From contig JBECLA010000112.1 in the NCBI GenBank assembly GCA_040235565.1, positions 1 through 64,000 on the forward strand: a stretch of 64,000 bases of DNA, given 5' to 3'. Every line of letters begins with the position of its first letter. Position 1 is the first letter of the stretch. The notes under the pieces are model-generated. The model had not been told where the DNA came from. It did not search any database and saw only the letters and a program-made list of their open reading frames with translations. Of the stretch, positions 26,318 through 36,400 are shown in pieces. Made by a program: the position numbers and the translations under genes. This DNA is from JAHEIJ01 sp040235565 (GTDB taxonomy: Bacteria > Pseudomonadota > Gammaproteobacteria > UBA6429 > Thiohalophilaceae).

Positions 26318-27652
26318 TTAGTTAACCGGTTTGGTCAACAGGACTTCGGCTTTGGTGATGCTGCCGACCGGTACCTGCATGGTGAATTTACCGCCATGGA
26401 CACGCTGTTCCACCTGGGCCACGTTGCTGCCAACCCGGATCAGGAATCCCAGGCGGGCCTGCCCGGAACTGGTTTGCAGGCGGACTTCTTCACCGAGATA
26501 TTTGTTCAGGCTGGTGACCGGGACGACATGGTAACGCGTTTCATAGCGGGTAATTTTCTTTTCGCGATGGGGACGCGGCGCCGGCTTGCTGCCGGGTGGC
26601 GCGAACAGGTTTTCAAATTTGCTGCCGACATTCAGTTGCTGGCCCTGATAGAAACTGAAACGCAGGTCCGTGACCTCATCGCCATTAATGCGCAATTTCA
26701 GGTTCAACAGGCCGGGGATGTCTTCCGGCTTGAACAGTGCCACGGTCTCCGGGGTGACCGACTCGGGTAACTCGAAGCTCAGATCGATCTGGCCGGGATT
26801 GCTTAAAAAAGCACGATACGCCTGGCGCAGGCCGGGGCCGGGTACGATGCCCCATGTGGACCCGTAATAGACAGGTTGCTGGTTTGCTTCCGCCTCGATG
26901 TACTCGTTGACTTCCAGTTTGCTCAGGCCGGCACAAAATTCAACCTGGCGACGGGTGTAGGACAGATCGGTGTAGTTTACCGTCACCTGGCTCAGGCGTG
27001 GCTGACTACCCGCCTGGATCAGGCTGATGACAGAGGTATCCGTGATCCCGTCCACGATTCCTTGCAGGCTGACGGCGGCCATATCCCGGCTGTTGGAAGT
27101 GATGTCGAGAATCAGGCGGGCGTTGGCAGCATCCAAGCGATAGCCAATATGCATATCCGCGACGATCTCCTCATAACCCATGTCACGCATTTCGCTTGGC
27201 CCGAAGAACAGGCGGCCACCACAAAGGGGATTGACACCATGGAGCTGGAGGTTGAGCTGACTGATGAGTTCCTCGAGTCGATCGGTAAACTCCCCGTAGA
27301 GATCCAGCGCCAGGCCTTCAATGTCGAGACTCAAGCGCTGCGGAATCCGGCCTTTTTCCAGTTGTTTGCTGTCCTGCAGCAGGTACCACAGGTTAGGGGT
27401 CTGGTAGCGAAGGGTTTTAATGCGGGCTTCATCATCCATGCCGTGAACCCGCAGCGTGAGATCATGCACCGCCAGGCTGCCGTTGACGGAACTCGACAGG
27501 CTGCCATATTCCAGCTTGCCGAACAGGCTGAACTGGCGGGCCAACTGATCCATTTCGCTCTTGAGGCTGTAATACAAATAGGCCTTGATACCGCCATAAG
27601 CCAGGCCTGCGATCACAAGCAGTCCGAGGAGAAAAAATTTCAGCTTTTGCAT
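26318..27652 (-). CDS. Membrane-anchored protein of unknown function
   Basis: 444 residues with an N-terminal membrane anchor (LKFFLLGLLVIAGLAYGGIKAYLY), then a long beta-rich periplasmic part. The opening LEYGSLSSSVNGSLAVHDL recalls AsmA or YdgA/DUF945-like proteins, but I cannot assign it to either. The last 75 residues (KYLGEEVRLQTSSGQARLGF, then EQRVHGGKFTMQVP) look like a small SH3/Sm-like barrel. It lies between argS and priA on the same strand. Function unknown; an envelope-maintenance role is only a guess. Confidence 0.75.
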   Translation of the reverse strand: MQKLKFFLLGLLVIAGLAYGGIKAYLYYSLKSEMDQLARQFSLFGKLEYGSLSSSVNGSLAVHDLTLRVHGMDDEARIKTLRYQTPNLWYLLQDSKQLEKGRIPQRLSLDIEGLALDLYGEFTDRLEELISQLNLQLHGVNPLCGGRLFFGPSEMRDMGYEEIVADMHIGYRLDAANARLILDITSNSRDMAAVSLQGIVDGITDTSVISLIQAGSQPRLSQVTVNYTDLSYTRRQVEFCAGLSKLEVNEYIEAEANQQPVYYGSTWGIVPGPGLRQAYRAFLSNPGQIDLSFELPESVTPETVALFKPEDIPGLLNLKLRINGDEVTDLRFSFYQGQQLNVGSKFENLFAPPGSKPAPRPHREKKITRYETRYHVVPVTSLNKYLGEEVRLQTSSGQARLGFLIRVGSNVAQVEQRVHGGKFTMQVPVGSITKAEVLLTKPVN

Positions 27653-27853
27653 TGGCAGTCCGGTCTTCTTCTATGGTGATGTTAATAAAGGCAATATTCT
27701 GTTTCAGGGCTGCGGGCAGGTTATCCAATGGTCCCGCTGTTTGTTGTCATGCCACCCCGGGTGGTTCAACGTCGTGTGTTGTCATCGTCGAACGTCTTCC
27801 TGACTTATCGGCTGGCTTTTTGATCGGCTTAAATATTTTTCAGGATTAATAAC

Positions 27854-30055
27854 TTAGAACATTTCCAGCGGATCGACATCAATCGACCAGCGTACCTTGC
27901 GGCCGCTTTTCAGGGTTTCCAGACGCAACAGCCAGGGAGTGAGGACCTGCTGCAGGTTCGATCGCGCCTCGGCTTGCAGGAGTAATTGCGCCCGACTGCG
28001 ACCGGCACGCCGTTCCATCGGTGCCGGAAAAGGGCCGTAGAGTTCAACGCCAGCACCGTCCAGATTGGCTGCGAGCGAGCGGGCTTCTTCCAGAAAGTGT
28101 AACGGTGCCTGGGGATCGACCGCTTCGGCTCGTAATAGTGCCAGATGACTGAAGGGGGGTAGCCTGGCTGCCTGCCGTTCAGCCAGGAGTGTCCGGGCAA
28201 AACGTCCGTAGTCATGACTGAGCAGGCTTTGTAACAGGGGCGACTCCGGGTGATGAGTCTGGATGAGCACTTCACCCTGTCGTTCGGCCCGCCCCGCCCG
28301 TCCTGCCACCTGCAGGACCAACTGGCCGAGGCGTTCCGCGGCACGAAAATCGGCACTGAACAAGCCGTAATCCGCATCCAGTAATCCGACCAGGGTCAGA
28401 TTGGGAAAGTGATGCCCCTTCGCCAGCATCTGGGTTCCCACCAGTATGTGGGGTTGACCCTGTTTGATCTGGTTCAGCATGGCCTGCATTGCGCCTTTGC
28501 GTCGGGTGGTGTCGCGATCAATGCGCAGGATGGGCGTGGCCGGGAAGTGTGCCTGCAGGGCCTGTTCGACCCGTTCTGTGCCATAGCCCATTTGCAGCAG
28601 TTCTGCGCCGTCACACTCCGGGCAGGTGTGGGGGAGCGGGCGCTCACTACCGCAATGGTGGCAGCGCATGCGATGCGCACGCTGATGCACGGTCATGTGG
28701 GCATCACAGCGTTGGCAACGGGCGTGCCAGCCGCAGTCATGACACATCAGAACCGGGGCGAAGCCACGCCGGTTAATAAACAACAAGACCTGACCCGCAG
28801 CATCCAGATGCGAGTGGATATGAGTGAGGAGTTGCGCCGAGAGACCGTGTTCCAGTTTCTGGCTGCGCACGTCCAGCAAGCGGAATTCCGGGGGAGTGGC
28901 CATCCCGGCGCGCTCGGGCAGATGCAGACGGGTGAAGCGCTGGCGATCGCAATTATACAGGCTTTCGAGTGCCGGGGTGGCTGAGCCGAGTATGAGCGGG
29001 ATATCAAGGTGGCGAGCCCGCACGACGGCCAGATCCCGGGCGGAATAACGAAAACCTTCCTGTTGCTTGAAGGACAGATCATGTTCTTCATCGACAATGA
29101 TGATCCCCGGGCGGGCGAGGGGCGTGAGCAAGGCTGAACGGGTGCCGATGATGATCCCCGCCTGGCCTCCGGCGGCACTTAACCAGGCATGCAGCCGTTC
29201 CTGATCATTCAGGCCGGAATGCAGGACCGCAATGGGTGAATTCGGAAAGCGGCGCTGAAACCGGCTTACCAGTTGTGGCGTGAGACCGATTTCCGGCACC
29301 AGGATCAGCGCCTGTTTGTGATCCGCAAGCAGGGATTCAATGGTCCGCAGGTAAACCTCGGTTTTACCGCTACCGGTGACTCCATCCAGCAAATAAGCAT
29401 GATAGCGATCGGCCGTGGCCAGAATTTGCTGCACCGCCCGATGTTGTGCCGGATTGAGGTCGGGTGTGGTTTCGGCAGGTTGTGTCAGCCGGGTGGTGGC
29501 GGCCGGCGCTTCGGTTTGCTCCACCCAGTTTTTATCCAGCAGTCGTGCCAGAACGGGACGCCACTGTGGTCGCTGACGAGTCAGTTCCGCACTGCTCATG
29601 CCCGGGGCATGGTTTTGCAGTAATGCCAGCAGCTCGGCCTGGCGAGGCGCCCGGGAGAGTGTTGCCGGATCAACTTCTCGTCCTGTGGAAGTGAGACACC
29701 AGTATTCCAGACTTTTACTCTGAGCCGGGCGACCCTGGCGTAATAATACGGGCAACGCTTGCTGCATCACTTCGCCGATGGGATGCTGGTAATACTGGCT
29801 GGCCCACTTCAACAGCCACAACAGATCCGGACTCAGGATGGGTTCCGCATCCAGTGCCTGGATGGCGCGTTTGAGTCGCACGGCCGCCACCTGAGCCTGT
29901 TGCGTGACTTCCAGCAGGATCCCGATGACTTCGCTGCGGCCAAAGGGCAGGCGTAACCTGACTCCCGGTTTGAGGGCATCGGCCTGCGTATCCCTGGGGG
30001 GTAAATAATCAAAACTCCGCCGCAAAGGGGTCGGTATCGCGACACGTAACACCAT
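27854..30055 (-). CDS. priA: Primosomal protein N' (PriA helicase)
   Basis: 733 residues from the ATG that begins MVLRVAIPTPLRRSFDYL, matching the PriA N-terminus; a GTG 48 bases upstream would add an unconserved extension. Visible are Walker A GVTGSGKTEVY, the DEEH box VDEEHDLSF, and eight zinc cysteines in four pairs (CHDC, CQRC, CHHC, CPEC). PriA reloads the replisome at collapsed forks. Its start faces the DnaA-box region, so priA may be read from there. Confidence 0.96.
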   Translation of the reverse strand: MVLRVAIPTPLRRSFDYLPPRDTQADALKPGVRLRLPFGRSEVIGILLEVTQQAQVAAVRLKRAIQALDAEPILSPDLLWLLKWASQYYQHPIGEVMQQALPVLLRQGRPAQSKSLEYWCLTSTGREVDPATLSRAPRQAELLALLQNHAPGMSSAELTRQRPQWRPVLARLLDKNWVEQTEAPAATTRLTQPAETTPDLNPAQHRAVQQILATADRYHAYLLDGVTGSGKTEVYLRTIESLLADHKQALILVPEIGLTPQLVSRFQRRFPNSPIAVLHSGLNDQERLHAWLSAAGGQAGIIIGTRSALLTPLARPGIIIVDEEHDLSFKQQEGFRYSARDLAVVRARHLDIPLILGSATPALESLYNCDRQRFTRLHLPERAGMATPPEFRLLDVRSQKLEHGLSAQLLTHIHSHLDAAGQVLLFINRRGFAPVLMCHDCGWHARCQRCDAHMTVHQRAHRMRCHHCGSERPLPHTCPECDGAELLQMGYGTERVEQALQAHFPATPILRIDRDTTRRKGAMQAMLNQIKQGQPHILVGTQMLAKGHHFPNLTLVGLLDADYGLFSADFRAAERLGQLVLQVAGRAGRAERQGEVLIQTHHPESPLLQSLLSHDYGRFARTLLAERQAARLPPFSHLALLRAEAVDPQAPLHFLEEARSLAANLDGAGVELYGPFPAPMERRAGRSRAQLLLQAEARSNLQQVLTPWLLRLETLKSGRKVRWSIDVDPLEMF

Positions 30056-30701
30056 CGGTGCGAGCTTATGGTTCACCGTACAGCGATCCTCATTAAACCC
30101 CACTTAGCGTCATCGATTAAGAACATTTCTAAGTTAAAATATCTAAGTGCTTGTCGAATATTGAGAATATTTCTTATCCACAGATCTTGTGGATAACTCT
30201 GTGGATGTTATGGGGTAAAGCAGACCAAGCCCGCATGAATGTTACAGCCATGTTAAAGTGGTCACAAAGTAAACGTGTATAAAAAACTATTAATAACAAC
30301 AGGTTATATTATTTTTGCAGTCTCTGTGATGATTGCATGACAGTGGTTTTACGTAACACATTGTAATTTCTGGTCCTGTGTATAACCCGCACTTATTCAG
30401 TGCATGCATTGACTCTTCAGGGCAACGCGGTAAATGCCAACTTCTCGATGCCAGCACATGTGCTGCGAGGCGTCCTGATGCAAGCACCGGCCTCGCGACG
30501 GACAAATTTTACTTGTCGGAGCGTTAATTCCGGTCAACCTGTGAAAGAGAGTCAGGGACAGATCACACCGGTAAATCTTCCCCTGGCGGCTCATTACCAA
30601 ACCGGGTTGAAGGGTAGTTTACCTGTCCGCTGGTAGCTTGGATACGAAGTGTGGGGCGCATTTATGAAATAATGAACCGGGTTAAATGATGAGTTGGGAC
30701 A
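30056..30701. other. Gene-poor AT-rich gap with DnaA boxes
   Basis: About 640 bases between the divergent priA and fructosamine kinase genes. The first third is AT-rich (30110-30175), followed by DnaA-box-like 9-mers at 30174-30385. The rest (30400-30640) has a weak 78-codon open frame on the + strand with no recognisable product and no ribosome site I trust. No tRNA or terminator is seen. Confidence 0.5.
30174..30385. promoter_or_regulatory. DnaA-box cluster
   Basis: TTATCCACA at 30174 is a perfect DnaA box and TGTGGATAA at 30188 is its perfect complement, 5 bases apart as a palindrome. TGTGGATGT at 30200 and CGTGTATAA at 30274 each differ slightly, and TGTGTATAA at 30377 equals the TTATACACA (R2-type) box. 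AT-rich DNA lies on both sides, including TATAAAAAACTATTAATAAC. The cluster fits an origin-like or DnaA-titrating region, or DnaA control of priA. No dnaA, dnaN, mnmG or parAB gene is near, which argues against the main oriC. Confidence 0.6.
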
Positions 30702-31583
30702 ATGAACTGGGACGTCATCAGTGACGCAATTTCTGCGGCGAGTGGCCAGCCCTTCAGGCTGCAACGTGCCGACAGTATCGGGGGTGGCTGCATCAACAGC
30801 GCCTATCGCCTGGTGGGTGAGAGAACAAGTTATTTTGTAAAACTGAACCAGGCTGAACGACTGGATATGTTCGAAGCCGAGTCCGAGGGACTGCGCGCAT
30901 TGGCCGAAGCGCAGGCGATCAGGGTACCGTTACCCGTGTGTAGCGGAATTGAAGCCGATCAAGCCTATCTGGTGATGGAGTATTTTGAGGGCGGCGGGGG
31001 TAATAGTCGCGCGGCGGAAACTTTTGGTCAGCAACTCGCGGCAATGCATCGTTTCACACGTGAACAGTTCGGTTGGCACCGTGACAATACCATCGGTGCC
31101 ACCCCTCAGCCCAACCAGCAGTCCGCTGACTGGCTAAGCTTCTGGAGGTATCAGCGACTGGAATTTCAACTCGATCTGGCCGAACAGCGGGGCGCTTCCC
31201 GTGGTCTGCTGCGCAAGGGGGAGGAGTTATCGCAACTGATGGGGGGCTTGTTTGTGGGCCATGATCCCGAGGCTTCCCTGCTGCATGGTGATCTGTGGTC
31301 AGGGAATTATGCCATTCTGCGCGATGGGGAACCGATTATTTTTGATCCGGCGGTCTATTTTGGCGATCGCGAAGCCGATCTGGCGATGACGGAGTTGTTC
31401 GGCGGATTTCCGCAACGCTTTTATGCAGCCTACCAGGAAGCCTGGCCTCTCGACAGCGGTTACCGTGTGCGGAAGATATTCTACAATCTTTACCACATCC
31501 TCAATCACTTCAATATGTTCGGTGGCGGTTATGCCGGTCAGGCCGAGCGCATGACCGAACAGTTACTCAGCGAACTGCGTTAA
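30702..31583 (+). CDS. Fructosamine kinase family protein
   Basis: 293 residues with a protein-kinase-like fold. GGGCINSAYRLVG is the nucleotide loop, YFVKLNQ holds the Lys, and LHGDLWSGNYAI (about residue 195) the catalytic loop; FDPAVYFGDREADLAMTEL follows with the metal-binding Asp. It phosphorylates Amadori products or ribulosamines on glycated proteins, marking them for repair. It stands alone, divergent from priA. Confidence 0.93.
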   Translation: MNWDVISDAISAASGQPFRLQRADSIGGGCINSAYRLVGERTSYFVKLNQAERLDMFEAESEGLRALAEAQAIRVPLPVCSGIEADQAYLVMEYFEGGGGNSRAAETFGQQLAAMHRFTREQFGWHRDNTIGATPQPNQQSADWLSFWRYQRLEFQLDLAEQRGASRGLLRKGEELSQLMGGLFVGHDPEASLLHGDLWSGNYAILRDGEPIIFDPAVYFGDREADLAMTELFGGFPQRFYAAYQEAWPLDSGYRVRKIFYNLYHILNHFNMFGGGYAGQAERMTEQLLSELR

Positions 31584-31592
31584 GCCAGGCTT

Positions 31593-32468
31593 TTATTTCG
31601 TGTTATAAATCGGCGCCTCGCCTTCAGGGCGAGTACGAAAGCGGTTGTAGCCCCACCAGTATTGATCCGGAGTGGTACGAATTATTTCTTCAATATCCCG
31701 GTTCATGCAGGCCGCCGCGACCTTACTGTCAGCCGCATAGTTGCACTCACTTGCCGGGGTGATTTTGATCCGGAAACCACGGCCCCAGGCCAGGCGTTCG
31801 GCCACCATCATAACCACGCTTGCTCCGGTCCGGTTAGCCAGCCGACCGGTGAATACCGGGGTATAGGTCATGACCCCGAAAAAAGGCACAAACACGCCAG
31901 TACCCACGCCCGGATTCTGATCCGGCAAGGTGCCGATGATCTTGCCTCGCTGCAGGCTGCGTAACAATTCCCGCATCCCCTGGTTGTTGGAAGGCACCAG
32001 TTGGGCCCCGAAGCGTTCCCGTCCCTGCTTGATGAAACTATCCATACCGGGATGACGTTGCGGGCGATACATATTGGTCATGGGGTAATGGCGCGAGACG
32101 TAGAGACCGGCCACTTCCCAGTTACCCAGATGAGGGCAGACAATAATCACGCCCTTGCCCCGCTTGAGACCTTCCTCCAGCAGGGACTCCCCTTTGACTT
32201 CTCGTACCAGGTTGAGCACGCGATTGGCGCGACCCAGAAATAACAGGGGGGATTCGAGCAGCACCTTGATGGTGCCCACCAGGCTGCGGCGTGTCAGGCG
32301 TCGTCGCTCTGCCTGGTCGAGTTCGGGGAAACACAAATTCAGGTTGGTCTGCGCATAGTAGCGCTGCCTGGTACGTAAGGCGTAAAGCAACCAGCCCAAT
32401 GGGTGGGCCAGAGCATGCAGCAGCGGTAACGGCAACCAGGCAACGAATTTCAGGAAAGTAAGCTGCAT
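31593..32468 (-). CDS. LpxL/HtrB-type lipid A acyltransferase
   Basis: 291 residues with the LpxL-type acyltransferase core. An N-terminal membrane segment is followed by CPHLGNWEVAG, giving the H-X4-E catalytic motif near residue 112. LPDQNPGVGTGVFVPFFG and GFRIKITP follow as later blocks. The protein should act at the inner membrane, adding a secondary acyl chain to lipid A, or acylating another phospholipid. It ends 9 bases from the convergent kinase gene. Confidence 0.88.
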   Translation of the reverse strand: MQLTFLKFVAWLPLPLLHALAHPLGWLLYALRTRQRYYAQTNLNLCFPELDQAERRRLTRRSLVGTIKVLLESPLLFLGRANRVLNLVREVKGESLLEEGLKRGKGVIIVCPHLGNWEVAGLYVSRHYPMTNMYRPQRHPGMDSFIKQGRERFGAQLVPSNNQGMRELLRSLQRGKIIGTLPDQNPGVGTGVFVPFFGVMTYTPVFTGRLANRTGASVVMMVAERLAWGRGFRIKITPASECNYAADSKVAAACMNRDIEEIIRTTPDQYWWGYNRFRTRPEGEAPIYNTK

Positions 32469-32607
32469 CTATTATCTAATTGATTTCAAATCCGGATAAA
32501 ATTGCATAAATATGGCATTAATAACCCACATAAATCTAATTATATGCTGAAAATGCAATGTATTTCCCACTTTGATGGGAAATTGGACAAAATAACTCGA
32601 CAATTAT

Positions 32608-33345
32608 TCAATCCGCCTCTTTTATCGATAAAAGTGGGGTAATTGCTTTCAATATACTCTTGAAAAGGTACTTGTTGTGGAGCTCTTCTTGCGCCAACAG
32701 GGTCTTCATCCGGGCCCGCTCGGTCGGTTTGGCAAAACAGGCGGGACAGCTGTCAACCACCACGGGCAGGCCTGCGGTGCGCGCAAAATCGGCGGTCTGC
32801 CGTTCGCGCACGTAAATCATCGGGCGAATGATGCGCACATCACCGTCACGGTTGGTGTAGTTGGCCTTCATGGTCCGCAGTTGCCCGCCGTGAAACGCGG
32901 ACATGAGAAAGCTCTCGGCCAGATCGTCCAGGTGCTGTGCCAGAGCCAGCACGTTGTAGCCTTCGCGGCGACAGGTGGTGTACATGATGCCGCGTTTCAT
33001 GCGTGAACAGAATGAACAGAAGGAGTCGTTTTGCATCTGGGTTTTGGCCTGTTCCTCGATGGCATGACTTTCATAGAAATAGGGGATGCCAAGTTCTGCC
33101 AGATATGGTTTCAGGCCGGAGGGATCAAAGTCCTCGACCTGGGGATCGACTGTGATCGCCGCCAGGTCAAAATGAATCGGGGCATGGCGCTGGAAATGTC
33201 GCAGGCAATGCAACAGGGAGAGCGAGTCCTTGCCTCCGGACACACCCAGCAAGACCCGATCACCGTCCTGAATCATGGTGTGCTCCACCAGTGCACGACC
33301 GATGGGTCGCAACAAGGCCTTGGGTAGTTTAATTTCCTCGCTCAT
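32608..33345 (-). CDS. ttcA: TtcA-like tRNA 2-thiocytidine synthetase
   Basis: 245 residues, shorter than E. coli TtcA (about 310). PP-loop SGGKDS is at 36-41, then CSFCSRMKRGIMY (the first CxxC) and SCPACFAKPTER (the second). The GIMY and REXQTADFA parts fit TtcA, and the CxxC pairs should hold its iron-sulfur cluster. It thiolates C32 of some tRNAs. The shortness comes mainly from a missing N-terminal and C-terminal extension, so a TtcA-related sulfur enzyme with a different target is possible. Confidence 0.85.
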   Translation of the reverse strand: MSEEIKLPKALLRPIGRALVEHTMIQDGDRVLLGVSGGKDSLSLLHCLRHFQRHAPIHFDLAAITVDPQVEDFDPSGLKPYLAELGIPYFYESHAIEEQAKTQMQNDSFCSFCSRMKRGIMYTTCRREGYNVLALAQHLDDLAESFLMSAFHGGQLRTMKANYTNRDGDVRIIRPMIYVRERQTADFARTAGLPVVVDSCPACFAKPTERARMKTLLAQEELHNKYLFKSILKAITPLLSIKEAD

Positions 33346-33440
33346 GGAAGCAGAGTGTAACGGCGCGCCTGGTAAGGCGCCAGACTCGCGCCAGCCATGC
33401 TACACTGCGCGGCTCAATCAGCCTGGTTAGTCACAGCGAA

Positions 33441-36400
33441 ATGCGGATCGTCATGAACAAATTCGAACAACTTCTGAAACAACGTATCCTGATACTGGAT
33501 GGTGCCATGGGTACCATGATCCAGAGTTACAAACTGGATGAAGACGGTTACCGCGGTGAGCGCTTCAAGGACTGGCCCTCGGATCTGAAAGGTAACAATG
33601 ATCTGTTGGCGCTGACTCAACCCGACATTATCAAGGAAATTCATGCCGAGTATCTGGAAGCCGGGGCCGATATTCTCGAGACCAACACTTTCAATGCCAA
33701 TGCCTACGGCATGGCCGATTACGGCATGCAGGATCTGGTGTATGAGTTAAATGTTACGGCGGCCCAGCTGGCGCGGGAAGTGGCTGATACTCACAGTACC
33801 GAGGATAAACCGCGGTTTGTCGCCGGCGTGCTGGGGCCGATGCCGGTGACCGCGTCCATGTCCAAGGATGTGAATGATCCCGGTGCCCGCGATGTCACCT
33901 TCGATCAGTTGCGCGAGGCCTATGGGGTTTCCCTGCAGGGTCTGATCGAAGGCGGGGTTGATATCCTGTTGGTGGAAACCGTGTTCGATACCCTCAATGC
34001 CAAGGCGGCGTTGTTTGCTATCGACGAGTATTTCGAGCGACATGACACCAGGCTGCCTGTGATGATCTCCGGCACCATTACCGATGCCAGTGGCCGGATT
34101 CTTACCGGACAGACACCGGAAGCCTTCTGGAATTCGTTGCGGCATATTAAACCGGTCAGTTTCGGTTTTAACTGCGCCCTCGGCGCCAGGGAATTACGTC
34201 CCCATGTGGAAGAAATGGCGGCGATCGCGAATTGCTGTATCAATGTGCACCCGAATGCCGGCTTGCCCAATGCGTTTGGCGGGTTTGATGAAACGCCGGA
34301 AATGCTGGCCGAAGAGATCGGTGACTGGGCCAAGCAGGGGTTTGTCAATATCGTCGGTGGTTGTTGTGGCACCACACCGGCCCATATCCGTGCCATTGCT
34401 GAAGCGGTCAGTCCCTATCCACCCCGCCAGATACCCAGGGTGGCATTGGAATGTCGACTCAGCGGTCTGGAACCCTGCAATATCCGGGAAGATTCCCTGT
34501 TCGTGAATGTGGGTGAACGCACCAACGTAACGGGTTCGGCCAGGTTTAAACGGCTGATCCTGGAAGACAACTACAGTGAAGCACTGGAAGTGGCACGCCA
34601 GCAGGTCGAGAACGGGGCGCAGATCATCGATATCAACATGGATGAAGGGATGCTGGATGGTGAGAAAGCCATGCGGACCTTTCTCAACCTGATTGCCTCG
34701 GAACCGGATATTGCCCGGGTGCCGGTAATGATCGATTCCAGTAAGTGGGACATCATTGAAGCCGGACTGAAGTGTATTCAGGGCAAGGGTGTGGTGAATT
34801 CCATCAGCCTCAAGGAAGGGGAAGAAAAGTTCATCGAACAGGCCCGGTTATGCCGACGTTATGGCGCGGCCATCATTGTGATGGCCTTTGACGAAGCGGG
34901 CCAGGCGGATACCTTTGCGCGCAAAACAGAAATTTGCCAGCGTGCCTATGACCTTCTGACCGAACAGGTGGGCTTCCCGGCGGAAGATATTATTTTTGAC
35001 CCGAATATTTTCGCGGTGGCGACCGGCATCGAGGAACATAACAATTACGGTGTCGATTTCATCGAGGCCACTCGCTGGATCAAGCAACATCTGCCGCATG
35101 CGATGGTCAGCGGTGGTGTCTCCAACGTATCGTTTTCTTTCCGGGGCAATAATCCCGTGCGCGAGGCGATTCACGCTGTATTTCTGTATCACGCCATTCA
35201 GGCCGGCATGGACATGGGTATTGTGAATGCCGGGCAGCTCGCGGTTTACGATGAACTGCCAGAGGAAATGCGCGAACGGGTTGAGGACGTGGTACTGAAT
35301 CGTCGCGATGATGCCACGGAGCGCCTGCTGGAGATCGCCGACAAATACAAGGGCGAAGGCGCAGGCAGAAAGGAGGAAGATGTTGAATGGCGGAGCTGGC
35401 CGGTAAGCAAGCGCCTTGAACATGCCATGGTGAAAGGCATCGATGCCTTTGTGGTGGAAGACACGGAAGAAGCCCGCCAGCAGTTTGCCCGGCCGATCCA
35501 GGTCATCGAAGGACCCCTGATGGACGGCATGAATGTGGTGGGGGACCTGTTTGGTGCCGGCAAGATGTTTTTGCCCCAGGTGGTTAAATCCGCACGGGTA
35601 ATGAAAAAAGCCGTGGCGCATCTGATCCCGTTTATTGAGGCGGAAAAGCAGGCCGGGGCCCGAAGCAACGGCAAAATCCTGATGGCCACCGTCAAGGGTG
35701 ACGTACATGACATCGGCAAGAACATCGTGGGTGTGGTGTTGCAATGTAACAATTTCGAAGTGCTCGACCTTGGTGTGATGGTGCCGGCCAACCAGATTCT
35801 GGACACGGCGCAGAAGGAACAGGTCGACATTATCGGGCTGTCTGGCCTGATTACGCCGTCTCTGGATGAGATGGTGCACGTGGCCAAGGAAATGCAACGG
35901 CTGGACTTTAATATTCCCTTGATGATTGGGGGCGCGACCACCTCCAAGGCCCATACCGCCGTGAAGATTGAGCAAAACTATCATGCGGCCACAGTGTGGG
36001 TGAAAGATGCCTCGCGGGCCGTTGGCGTGGCACAAAACCTGGTCAGTGAGGATCAGAAACAGGCGTTTGTTGAACAACTGCGTAATGATTATGAGCAAGT
36101 GCGGAAACGCCATGCCGGACGCCAGACTTCCACCAGGTGGTTGAGCCTGGAAGCAGCACGGGCCAACAAGACACCGATTGACTGGAGCGACTATTCCCCG
36201 GTGATTCCCAATGAGCTGGGGTTACAGGTCTTTGATGACATGCCCCTGGAGTTTCTGGTGCCGTATATCGATTGGACGCCGTTTTTCCATACCTGGGAAC
36301 TGAAAGGCAGTTATCCAAAAATCCTCAAAGACAGCGACAAGGGCAAGGAAGCACAGAAACTGTTTAACGATGCCCAGGCAATGCTCGAGAATATCATCGC

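Noticed and set aside
30174..30385. Main chromosomal origin (oriC)
   Set aside because: Boxes and AT-richness fit, but none of the usual oriC neighbours (dnaA, dnaN, mnmG, rpmH, parAB) is present. It is kept only as an origin-like or DnaA-binding region.
30400..30636. 78-codon open frame in the DnaA-box gap
   Set aside because: There is no clear ribosome site, no signal or domain, and overlapping frames on the other strand are equally long. It is not listed as a gene.
34848..36113. 421-codon open frame opposite metH
   Set aside because: It is fully within the metH coding sequence on the other strand, His- and Gln-rich in the way antisense frames are. No family match.
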